From assembly GCA_027065835.1 (NCBI GenBank), contig JAMONK010000183.1, positions 1-8,007 of the forward strand: a stretch of DNA of 8,007 nt, read 5' to 3'. This document shows positions 1 through 5,042 of the stretch, one piece after another (positions within the stretch are counted from its first letter, which is position 1; each line of letters begins with the position of its first letter). Origin of the DNA: Thermococcus sp. Its GTDB lineage: Archaea; Methanobacteriota_B; Thermococci; Thermococcales; Thermococcaceae. The translations under genes and the position numbers were made by a program. The notes beneath the pieces were generated by a model. The model was not told the origin of the DNA and made no database searches. It saw nothing but the letters and a program-made list of their open reading frames with translations.

Positions 1-168
1 ACTGCAAAATGGCTCTGGTGGGGGGCGTTGACCCTGATAATCCTGGTGGGCGCGATTCTACTTTTGATATCCGCGATCTACCAGATACTGGCGTTTTCGA
101 ACATGCCTGAAAAGCTGAGGCTGGGAGAGGGCTCCACTGAAACGGGGATGGATGAGGTTGTTTTTTGA
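1..168 (+). CDS. C-terminal fragment of a membrane protein of unknown function
   Basis: This open frame enters from the left edge and ends at TGA 166-168, leaving 55 residues. The fragment begins with TAKWLWW, followed by one strongly hydrophobic segment at about residues 6-32 (core LTLIILVGAILLLISAIYQIL), which is a clear membrane helix. A polar, acidic 20-residue tail ends in DEVVF. The C-terminal helix and short soluble tail could belong to a polytopic protein or to a singly anchored one; the missing upstream part decides. Codon usage and the lack of stops match the surrounding genes. The gene is convergent with the aminotransferase, with only 7 bases between the two stop codons. I do not recognise the family, and the function is unknown. 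Confidence 0.6.
   Translation, partial: TAKWLWWGALTLIILVGAILLLISAIYQILAFSNMPEKLRLGEGSTETGMDEVVF
161..166 (+). terminator. Candidate oligo-T terminator of the partial membrane protein gene
   Basis: A run of six T bases overlaps the last codons and the stop of the plus-strand gene at the left edge. Archaeal RNA polymerase terminates at short oligo-T tracts in the non-template strand, and a convergent gene starts its 3' end 10 bases further on. The tract is short and partly coding, so this is only a suggestion. Confidence 0.3.
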
Positions 169-175
169 ACTTCTT

Positions 176-1507
176 TCACCATCCCTGAACTTTTGAGAGC
201 ACTCTGTCGGGTACTTTCCCCTCCTCCACGTCGTTTATCGCCTGTTCCAACCTGTTGAGTCCCTCTTCAAGCAGGTCCTCCTCTATCGTCAGTGGCGGCT
301 GTATCCTGAGCACGTTGCCCTGCAGGAACGCCAGTATAAGCCCGAGCTCGTAGGCCCGCCAGACAACCTTCCTGGCCTCGGAGTATGCCCTTTCCTTTGT
401 TTCCCGGTTCCTGACGAGGTCAACGCCGAGCATCAGGCCGAGACCGCGAACGTCGCCGATGAGCTCGTGTTCTCCCTTCATCTTCTCCAGTCGTTTTTTG
501 GTGTATCTCCCCAGTTTCTCAGTCCTCTTTAAGAGATCTCTTTCCTCGATCTCCTCTATTACTGCCAGCGCTGCCCGACTTGCGACGGGGTTCCCGCTTA
601 GGGTGAACGCATGTCCCATCGGGGGCAGGGTATCCATGATCTCTCTCCGTCCGAGGATGGCGCTTATCGGCAGCCCGCCCCCCAGGGGCTTGGCGAGGGT
701 TACTATGTCGGGTTTGACTCCAAAGTGCTCTATTGCAAACCACCTGCCCGTCCTTCCCATCCCGCTTTGAACCTCATCAACGGCCAGTAAGATCCCGTGC
801 TCGTCCAGAAGGCGCTTCACCCTCTTGAAGTAGTCTCTGGGCGGAACAACCATACCTGCGTCTCCCTGTATTGGCTCGGCGAAGAGGGCGGCGATACCCT
901 CGGCGTGCACCTCTCCCTCGAACTTCTCCCTCAGGTAGGACACGCACTCCATCCTGCAGCTTCGGGGTTCCTTCCCAAATGGACAGCGGTAGCAGTTCGG
1001 GTACGGGATGAAGTGGACGCCGGTGAGCTCCCCCACCTTGGCACGGGCTTCAAAGTCCAGCCCTGTAAGGCTCATAGCACCGTACGTGGAGCCGTAATAG
1101 CTTCGCAGATAGCTGAGGACCGAACGTCTTCCCGTGTACGCCCTGGCGAACTTTATCGCACCATCGTTTGCGTCACTTCCGCTGAGGCCAAAGGCTACCT
1201 TTGGGTCTTCGACCGGTGAGATCCCGGCCAGCTTCTCTGCCAGGAGGAGGGGCTCTAATGGAAAGCCGTATATGAACGTGAAGTGAACGAGCCTGTCGGC
1301 CTGTTCTTTTATTGCCCGCACCACCCTGGGATTGTTGTGCCCAACGTTCTGAACTGCCGCATCGCTGAGGAAGTCTATGTACTCCTTTCCGCCGATGTCC
1401 CAAACGCGGGCGTTCTCCGCTTTGACCCCTACTATGGGGGTGTAGGTTACCCGTGATGACGTTGGAAACATGCGGGAGTACCGTTTGGCAATATCCTCTT
1501 CATCCAT
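176..1507 (-). CDS. PLP-dependent class III aminotransferase / amino acid racemase family protein
   Basis: This 443-residue protein is full length for fold-type I class III (ornithine/GABA-type) aminotransferases. Landmarks are the cofactor-binding loop [11 protein letters not shown] at 109-119, AEPIQGD at 210-216, DEVQSG at 244-249 (D244 contacts the pyridine nitrogen) and TLAKPLGGG at 270-278, where K273 is the predicted Schiff-base lysine. [10 protein letters not shown] lies downstream, and the C-terminal domain includes [10 protein letters not shown]. Thermococcales members of this subgroup include both omega-aminotransferases and amino acid racemases, so the substrate and even the reaction type cannot be fixed from sequence. 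An unusual cluster, C172, C175, C184 and C188 (CYRCPFG...CRMEC), sits mid-protein. The ATG at 1507 has GGGTGAG about 5 bases upstream. The gene is divergent from an Lrp/AsnC regulator that probably controls it. Confidence 0.92.
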   Translation of the reverse strand: MDEEDIAKRYSRMFPTSSRVTYTPIVGVKAENARVWDIGGKEYIDFLSDAAVQNVGHNNPRVVRAIKEQADRLVHFTFIYGFPLEPLLLAEKLAGISPVEDPKVAFGLSGSDANDGAIKFARAYTGRRSVLSYLRSYYGSTYGAMSLTGLDFEARAKVGELTGVHFIPYPNCYRCPFGKEPRSCRMECVSYLREKFEGEVHAEGIAALFAEPIQGDAGMVVPPRDYFKRVKRLLDEHGILLAVDEVQSGMGRTGRWFAIEHFGVKPDIVTLAKPLGGGLPISAILGRREIMDTLPPMGHAFTLSGNPVASRAALAVIEEIEERDLLKRTEKLGRYTKKRLEKMKGEHELIGDVRGLGLMLGVDLVRNRETKERAYSEARKVVWRAYELGLILAFLQGNVLRIQPPLTIEEDLLEEGLNRLEQAINDVEEGKVPDRVLSKVQGW

Positions 1508-1536
1508 GTTCTCACCCTGATGCTATACTCCTTAGG

Positions 1537-1545
1537 AATTAATAG
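1537..1545 (-). promoter_or_regulatory. Candidate TATA element of the aminotransferase gene
   Basis: On the minus strand the sequence CTATTAATT is centred about 34 bases before the ATG. A start of transcription about 26 bases downstream would give a very short leader that just contains the GGGTGAG ribosome binding site. The match to a TATA consensus is imperfect. Another A/T-rich stretch near 1554-1562 is an alternative. Confidence 0.3.
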
Positions 1546-1562
1546 AGATTTCGGCCAAATTT

Positions 1563-1575
1563 TGCGTATTACGCA
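1563..1575. promoter_or_regulatory. Perfect palindrome, candidate operator for the adjacent Lrp/AsnC regulator
   Basis: TGCGTA-T-TACGCA is a perfect 13-bp inverted repeat with a single central base, flanked by A/T-rich sequence on both sides. This is the general form of Lrp/AsnC-family sites (short dyads with A/T-rich surroundings). It lies in the 115-bp region between two divergent genes, immediately upstream of the regulator's TATA box and also upstream of the candidate aminotransferase TATA element. One bound site could therefore influence both promoters. That Lrp is the ligand is inferred from position. Confidence 0.6.
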
Positions 1576-1581
1576 TAAATC

Positions 1582-1589
1582 TTTATAAA
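1582..1589 (+). promoter_or_regulatory. TATA box of the Lrp/AsnC regulator gene
   Basis: TTTATAAA is close to the archaeal TATA consensus and is preceded by A-rich BRE-like sequence. Transcription would start about 26 bases downstream, around 1611. This fits an ATG at 1623 with GGTGGT between, and argues against the in-frame TTG at 1611 as the translation start. Confidence 0.6.
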
Positions 1590-1622
1590 TAAAATACCAA
1601 AATATTAAAATTGGTGGTCTGT

Positions 1623-2081
1623 ATGGCGGAAACTCGTCTCGATGAACTTGACAGGGGCATCCTTCGGATACTCCAGGAAAACGGAAGGGCGAGCTACTCC
1701 GAGATGGCTCGGAGGTTGAGGGTCCCGGAATCTACGGTGCGTCTTCGGGTCAAAAAACTCCAGGAGCGGGGGGTTATACGAAAGTTCTCCGCGCTCATCA
1801 ATCCGTTCAAGGCGGGTTACTCGATAGTCGCTTTTATAGCGGTTGATGTTGAGGCCAGCAGGATAAAAATGGCAGCGGAGGAGCTCAGTAAACTTCCGGA
1901 GGTGGATGTTCTGGGGATCGCAACCGGTGCCCACGATATCCTGATGCAGGTCACGGTGAGGGACCTTCAGGAGCTTGAAAACTTCCTGATAGAGAAGCTT
2001 GGCAGGATAGGGGGAATAAGGAGCACCGAAACCTCCATCCTCACGAGTGTAAGGAAATGGGGCTATGCCAGGGTCTTTTAA
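1623..2081 (+). CDS. Lrp/AsnC family transcriptional regulator
   Basis: This 152-residue protein has the usual length and two-domain layout of the family. The N-terminal winged helix-turn-helix covers about residues 5-50: LDELDRGILRILQENGR, then the recognition part RRLRVPESTVRLRVKKLQERGVI. A hinge (INPFKAGYS) leads to a C-terminal RAM/AsnC domain, about 60-145, with the pattern FIAVDVEA...LPEVDVLGIATGAHDILMQVTV...LEKLGRIGGIRSTETSIL. RAM domains bind amino acids between subunits and set the oligomeric state. I chose the ATG because GGTGGT lies 4 bases upstream and the TATA box predicts a start near 1611; the frame itself is open from a TTG at 1611. The divergent partner is a PLP enzyme of amino acid metabolism, suggesting a local feedback regulator, probably autoregulated through the palindrome at 1563-1575. 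The effector amino acid is not deducible. Confidence 0.93.
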   Translation: MAETRLDELDRGILRILQENGRASYSEMARRLRVPESTVRLRVKKLQERGVIRKFSALINPFKAGYSIVAFIAVDVEASRIKMAAEELSKLPEVDVLGIATGAHDILMQVTVRDLQELENFLIEKLGRIGGIRSTETSILTSVRKWGYARVF

Positions 2082-2114
2082 TGGCCCCCTACTGCCCCAT
2101 AACTCCAAACGGGG

Positions 2115-2681
2115 TCAACTGGACGTCTGGTTCGTCTTCGGCAGCTGGTTCTTGACGAAGATGGTGTAGAGCTGCTCTATGTACACCTGGGACTTCGTGT
2201 CGTTGTAGGGCAGGATGTACCATTCTCCCCCCACCTCAAGGAAGACCCCCGAATGCTTCATGGCTTGGTACACTATCTGTGGGGTGGCGCTTACGTTGAA
2301 TTCCCCCTCAATGACCCCTCTGAGCTTTCCCTGATAAGTTATTCCAATCGCCGGCACTCCCGAGATTCCCGTCAACCTTGAGAGTTCTTTGAATATCTCG
2401 TCATTTGTGGCGTTTCCGACCAGTTCATAATACGTCAGGCTGTTCTCGCCGAAGGTTAGGGGGATTACGGTGTGCATGTGCCTGCAGTGTGGGCACGTCT
2501 TCATACCGTACATGTAGAAGTGGAGCTCGTTGAAGTATATCTTGGTGCCGTTGATAACCGCGTACTTGGCGGGTCCCGTCGACTGCGTTGTTGAGGTGCC
2601 GGGTGAGGTTCCGCTCGATATACATCCGGCCGCGAAGCCCCCAAGAACCAGGAGCACGATAAGGATCGCGTATGTCTTCAT
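2115..2681 (-). CDS. Thioredoxin-fold lipoprotein with CPHC motif
   Basis: This 188-residue protein is predicted to be exported and lipid-anchored. A hydrophobic signal (residues 4-18) ends in a lipobox GGFAAGC with C20 as the lipidation site, followed by a Ser/Thr/Gly linker to about residue 37. The rest is a thioredoxin-like domain: HFYMYGMKTCPHC with redox pair C63/C66, and GISGVPAIGI carrying the cis-proline P110. The acidic residue and spacing resemble thioredoxin/glutaredoxin-type disulfide proteins rather than DsbA, since the helical insert is short. Several N-x-S/T sequons fit an extracellular location. It probably reduces, isomerises or shuttles disulfides at the outer membrane face, but no partner such as CcdA is nearby. 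The start is the ATG with GGTGG 6 bases upstream; the in-frame GTG four codons earlier lies inside that site. Confidence 0.82.
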   Translation of the reverse strand: MKTYAILIVLLVLGGFAAGCISSGTSPGTSTTQSTGPAKYAVINGTKIYFNELHFYMYGMKTCPHCRHMHTVIPLTFGENSLTYYELVGNATNDEIFKELSRLTGISGVPAIGITYQGKLRGVIEGEFNVSATPQIVYQAMKHSGVFLEVGGEWYILPYNDTKSQVYIEQLYTIFVKNQLPKTNQTSS

Positions 2682-2709
2682 TTTCCCACCCACGTATCAC
2701 TCGTCATGT

Positions 2710-2720
2710 GAAGTTATAAG
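2710..2720 (-). promoter_or_regulatory. Candidate TATA box of the thioredoxin-fold lipoprotein gene
   Basis: On the minus strand CTTATAACTT is centred about 35 bases before the ATG. Predicted transcription would start near 2689, leaving a short leader that carries the GGTGG site. The sequence resembles archaeal TATA boxes and its spacing is reasonable. Confidence 0.45.
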
Positions 2721-2770
2721 TCTTGACGTTGGGTAGCCGGTACGGCCGTCTCAAACCGCTGGTCACGGAA

Positions 2771-2780
2771 GGCTTAAATT
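2771..2780 (+). promoter_or_regulatory. Candidate TATA element of the TPR-like gene
   Basis: GGCTTAAATT is centred about 35 bases before the ATG at 2811. Transcription would begin around 2802, so the in-frame GTG at 2799 would fall at or upstream of the mRNA start. Confidence 0.4.
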
Positions 2781-2810
2781 CTTTGAACTCTAAAATCCGT
2801 GGGGGTAACC

Positions 2811-3275
2811 ATGCAGGAGTGGTATCGTTCGAGATCCCTTTATGAAGCGGTCATAAAGCTTATCCAGGCCGGCAACTACGATGAGGCCATCAATATGGCT
2901 GGGGCCATTCCCGATAAGGTTGTTCGCTCTAAGGCCATGTCCCGTATAGCCCTTGAGCTGGCCAGAAAAGGTGGTGACTACAGGGACGCCTTGGAGCTGG
3001 CCATTAAGAGTGCCCTGGACATCGAAACCGAAGCCGAGAGCACCAAAGCTCTGATGAGCCTGGCATTTGAGTTTCTCAACATGGGGGACACGGATGAGGC
3101 CCTGAAGATAGCGGAGTACATGAGAGACCTTTCGAACAAGTCCAAGATACAGGCGGAGGTCGCCATGGTTCTGGCCAGATCCGGAAGGATATCCGAGGCG
3201 ATGAAGCTTATAGATGGCATAATCGATGAGGACGTAAAGACCTGGGCGATGTCACGGCTTGCGAGTCAGCTTTAG
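2811..3275 (+). CDS. Small TPR-like alpha-helical repeat protein
   Basis: The 154-residue protein is almost entirely alpha-helical with no signal peptide or membrane segment, so it is probably cytosolic. Four tandem helix-turn-helix units are visible. They begin at about residues 21 (GNYDEAINMA), 54 (GGDYRDALELA), 92 (GDTDEALKIA) and 125 (GRISEAMKLI). Each carries the TPR-like pattern G-x-x-x-E/D-A-x-x-h-A, and most are followed by a second helix rich in A/R/L such as RSKAMSRIALELARK. Repeat lengths of about 33-38 match TPR or a related alpha-solenoid. Such proteins are scaffolds for protein-protein contacts; a specific partner cannot be named. The ATG at 2811 is preceded by GGGGGT; the frame extends back to a GTG at 2799 that is probably not used. 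It is divergent from the thioredoxin-fold lipoprotein gene and appears to be monocistronic. Confidence 0.8.
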   Translation: MQEWYRSRSLYEAVIKLIQAGNYDEAINMAGAIPDKVVRSKAMSRIALELARKGGDYRDALELAIKSALDIETEAESTKALMSLAFEFLNMGDTDEALKIAEYMRDLSNKSKIQAEVAMVLARSGRISEAMKLIDGIIDEDVKTWAMSRLASQL

Positions 3276-3308
3276 TTTCATGTGCCTATTCCATCTAATT
3301 GCCTCTGC

Positions 3309-3324
3309 ATTTTTAACTTAAAGA
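3309..3324 (+). promoter_or_regulatory. Candidate promoter of the SemiSWEET-like gene
   Basis: An A/T-rich stretch, ATTTTTAACTTAAAG, lies 50-65 bases before the ATG at 3375 in the 99-base gap after the TPR-like gene. CATAAGG at 3329-3335 is a second possibility with a shorter leader. Nothing else is evident in this gap. Confidence 0.25.
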
Positions 3325-3374
3325 AGTGCATAAGGCTTTTTTGCCGTTACAGCTCTCCCGTTTGGGTGACGAAG

Positions 3375-3650
3375 ATGAACGGTGGAGAGATAATAGGACT
3401 GATCGGAATGATACTGCTGGTGAGTTCATGGGTGCCCCAAACGGTTGAAACCGTGAGAAGGAGGCAGTGCCCGCTTAACCTGGAGTTTATAATCATCTAC
3501 GTGACCGCCGCGACGATGCTTACGGTGTACTCCTACGTGATTGGGGACTGGATATTCTTCACCCTCAACTTCCTATCGGCGTTCCAGAGTGCGGTGAATC
3601 TGGTGGTAAAACTTAAAGAAAAGCGAAGCGATGCTCATTTCCGCTCGTAG
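3375..3650 (+). CDS. SemiSWEET / PQ-loop family small membrane transporter
   Basis: The 91-residue protein has three predicted membrane helices at about 6-24, 36-55 and 59-78, the size and layout of one MtN3/SemiSWEET triple-helix bundle. The hallmark proline-glutamine is at P21-Q22 (SSWVPQTVETVRRR) at the end of helix 1, followed by a basic cytosolic loop. Helix 3 contains an asparagine, N65, in TLNFLSAFQ, at a place where the family usually has a substrate-pocket Asn. SemiSWEETs act as homodimers and facilitate passive transport of sugars or other small solutes; the substrate here is unknown. The ATG at 3375 has GGTGA 5 bases upstream. The frame stays open for another 31 codons upstream, but that segment is Cys-rich and non-membrane-like and is probably not translated. 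The last 16 bases overlap the convergent PEBP gene. Confidence 0.8.
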   Translation: MNGGEIIGLIGMILLVSSWVPQTVETVRRRQCPLNLEFIIIYVTAATMLTVYSYVIGDWIFFTLNFLSAFQSAVNLVVKLKEKRSDAHFRS

Positions 3651-4192
3651 AGGCCTATCAGCTCTCCCCACTGAATCACGTGGTCTCTCATGGCCTCCTC
3701 AAGTTCTTTTCTCGTTGACCCCGGCTTCAGGTTGAGCTCCACGTTCAGCGCGTATATCTTGAAGTGGTAGTGATGCACCCCGTGTCCCCTTGGAGGGCAC
3801 GGACCCCCGTATCCCACCTTACCGAAATCGTTCCTCCCCTGGAGGAGGGTCATGGGGTTCTTAACCTCCGCCTCCCTGGGAAGGTTCTCCGGGATCTCGC
3901 CCCTTGGTGGAATGTTCCATGCTATCCAGTGAGTAAAGGTGCCCATGGGGGCGTCGGGATCGTCCATGATTATGACGAGGCTCTTGGCCTGGGGGCTTAT
4001 GTTGCCGATGTAGATAGGGGGGTTGATATCCTCCCCGTCGCAAGTGAACTTTGAGGGGATAAAGCTGCCGTCATGAAAAATAGAGCCGACTTCAAGGGTT
4101 TTTTCAGCGTTCATAACACCACCTCCGTTGGAAGAGGACAGGCACCCGGCCAGGAACACCGTTAACACTACCAGCAGGGGGGCTGCCTTCAT
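3635..4192 (-). CDS. PEBP/YbhB-family lipoprotein (phosphatidylethanolamine-binding protein-like)
   Basis: The 185-residue product begins with a hydrophobic signal and lipobox, VVLTVFLAGC (C17), then a short SSSNGGG linker. The mature domain is a PEBP/Raf-kinase-inhibitor-like beta fold of the YbhB/YbcL type: FTCDGEDINPP (49-59), the ligand-pocket signature DDPDAPMGTFTHW (77-89) and GPCPPRGHGVHHYHFKIYAL (130-149). The conserved Asp and His residues of the anion/phosphate pocket (D77, D78, H88, H137) are present. The biochemical role in archaea is unknown. M27 is preceded by an excellent ribosome binding site, GGAGGTG (5-base spacer), so a 159-residue cytosolic form from 4114 is plausible; that is the usual length of unanchored YbhB proteins. 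The upstream ATG has only a weak GGGT nearby. The 3' end overlaps the SemiSWEET gene by 16 bases. Confidence 0.9.
   Translation of the reverse strand: MKAAPLLVVLTVFLAGCLSSSNGGGVMNAEKTLEVGSIFHDGSFIPSKFTCDGEDINPPIYIGNISPQAKSLVIIMDDPDAPMGTFTHWIAWNIPPRGEIPENLPREAEVKNPMTLLQGRNDFGKVGYGGPCPPRGHGVHHYHFKIYALNVELNLKPGSTRKELEEAMRDHVIQWGELIGLYERK
4115..4126 (-). promoter_or_regulatory. Strong internal ribosome binding site inside the PEBP gene
   Basis: On the minus strand GGAGGTG is followed by GTGTT and an in-frame ATG at 4114-4112. It is the best match to the archaeal anti-Shine-Dalgarno among the start sites I examined here, and it sits exactly at the junction between the lipoprotein linker and the PEBP domain. 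It also encodes the Gly-Gly-Gly linker, so coincidence is possible. Confidence 0.5.
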
Positions 4193-4228
4193 GATAACCC
4201 TTGTGTTTCCAAACGTAAAAACATTTCG

Positions 4229-4245
4229 CCTAAACCCTTTTTAGG
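4229..4245. promoter_or_regulatory. Inverted repeat overlapping TATA-like elements of two divergent genes
   Basis: CCTAAACCCTTTTTAGG has 6-bp perfect arms (CCTAAA/TTTAGG) around a 5-base centre. It lies midway between the divergent PEBP lipoprotein and short-chain dehydrogenase genes. CTTTTTAGG on the plus strand would place a start near 4264, just ahead of the dehydrogenase ribosome binding site. CCTAAAAAGG on the minus strand is placed suitably for the PEBP gene. It may be a shared or mutually exclusive promoter core. Confidence 0.4.
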
Positions 4246-4275
4246 TTTCAGGGGGAACCGTCGTAGGTGGTACCC

Positions 4276-4998
4276 ATGCGGCTTGATGGCAAAGTGGCCA
4301 TTGTTACGGGCTCTGCAAGGGGGATCGGCAGGGCCATAGCGGTTGAGCTTGCGAAGAGGGGGGTGAAGGTCGTCATAAACTACGCTCACAGCGATGCGGA
4401 GGCTAGAAAAACGGCGGAGCTCTGCAGGGCGCACGGTGCCGAGACCCTCCTGGTAAAGGCGGATGTGACTGACAGGGAGCAGGTCAGGGAGATGGTTGAG
4501 AGAACCATCGCGCGGTTTGGCGGGATAGACATCCTCATCAACAACGCGGGAATCCTTGGAAAAGCCCGGGATCCCCTTGAGGTTACGGATGAAGACTGGG
4601 ACGCCGTTCTGGACGTGAACCTGAGGGGGGCTTTTGTGGTCACACAGGAGGTTCTCCATCACATGAAAAAAGGTAAGATCGTCAATATAGCCTCCATAGC
4701 TGGAAAGGACGGTGGAACGGTCGGTCCACACTACGCCGCTTCGAAGGGTGGTCTCATAGCTCTCACGTTCAACCTGGCCAGGCACCTGGCCCCGGATATC
4801 CTGGTAAACGCGGTGGCACCAGGCCCCGTTGACACAGGATTGATAGACGAAGAAACCAAGGAGCGGCTTAGGAAACTCTCCCTGACGGGGCAGATAGCCA
4901 AACCTGAGGATATCGCTCATACTGTGGTGTTTCTCCTTGAGAACGACCATGTAACCGGAGAGCTCGTTGACGTCAACGGTGGAAGGCTCATGGACTGA
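4276..4998 (+). CDS. Short-chain dehydrogenase/reductase (SDR), classical FabG-like type
   Basis: The 240-residue protein is a complete classical SDR. It has the dinucleotide-binding loop TGSARGIG (11-18), NNAG (89-92), N115 in VNLRGAF, catalytic S140 (NIASIAG), and Y153-x3-K157 (YAASK). PGPVDT follows, and the C-terminal VTGELVDVNGG is typical of the FabG-like group. It should reduce or oxidise a carbonyl/alcohol substrate using NAD(P)(H) in the cytosol. The end of strand 2 is INYAH, lacking the acidic residue that favours NAD, which weakly suggests NADP(H). Because archaea lack the bacterial fatty acid synthase, a literal FabG role is unlikely and the substrate is open. The ATG at 4276 has AGGTGG 6 bases upstream; an in-frame GTG at 4267 is part of that site. 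Confidence 0.92.
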   Translation: MRLDGKVAIVTGSARGIGRAIAVELAKRGVKVVINYAHSDAEARKTAELCRAHGAETLLVKADVTDREQVREMVERTIARFGGIDILINNAGILGKARDPLEVTDEDWDAVLDVNLRGAFVVTQEVLHHMKKGKIVNIASIAGKDGGTVGPHYAASKGGLIALTFNLARHLAPDILVNAVAPGPVDTGLIDEETKERLRKLSLTGQIAKPEDIAHTVVFLLENDHVTGELVDVNGGRLMD

Positions 4999-5019
4999 GG
5001 GGTAACGTTTTAACCCCTC
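4997..5019 (+). other. Inverted repeat at the end of the SDR gene, overlapping the DUF2284 promoter region
   Basis: GAGGGGT (4997-5003) and ACCCCTC (5013-5019) form a 7-bp GC-rich stem with a 9-base loop. The left arm overlaps the SDR stop codon. The loop and right arm contain GTTTTAAC (5007-5014), which is placed to be a TATA element for the next gene, with a start near 5034. It could be a 3'-end hairpin, an operator, or chance; the evidence is the dyad and its position only. Confidence 0.35.
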
Positions 5020-5042
5020 CTTTCCAACCCCTTTTGATCGCC

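Noticed and set aside
797..1219. A 140-codon plus-strand frame opposite the aminotransferase
   Set aside because: It is an antisense shadow of strongly conserved aminotransferase motifs, with no ribosome binding site or protein-like composition.
1605..2108. A 167-codon minus-strand frame opposite the Lrp/AsnC gene
   Set aside because: The plus strand encodes a canonical HTH plus RAM protein with promoter and ribosome binding site. The minus frame covers the intergenic boundary and has no motifs.
3334..3345. GGC-TTTTTT-GCC as a terminator hairpin after the TPR-like gene
   Set aside because: A 3-bp stem is too weak. The T6 tract alone could help termination, but it lies 60 bases beyond the stop and close to the next gene's start.
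3282..3374. N-terminal extension of the SemiSWEET frame from an ATG at 3282
   Set aside because: The 31 extra residues are Cys-rich and not membrane-like, overlap the promoter region, and the ATG at 3375 has a properly spaced GGTGA.
4276..4998. Naming the SDR as FabG (3-oxoacyl-ACP reductase)
   Set aside because: Motifs fit the FabG-like group, but archaea generally lack the ACP-based fatty acid synthase and no such genes are nearby, so only the family level is supported.
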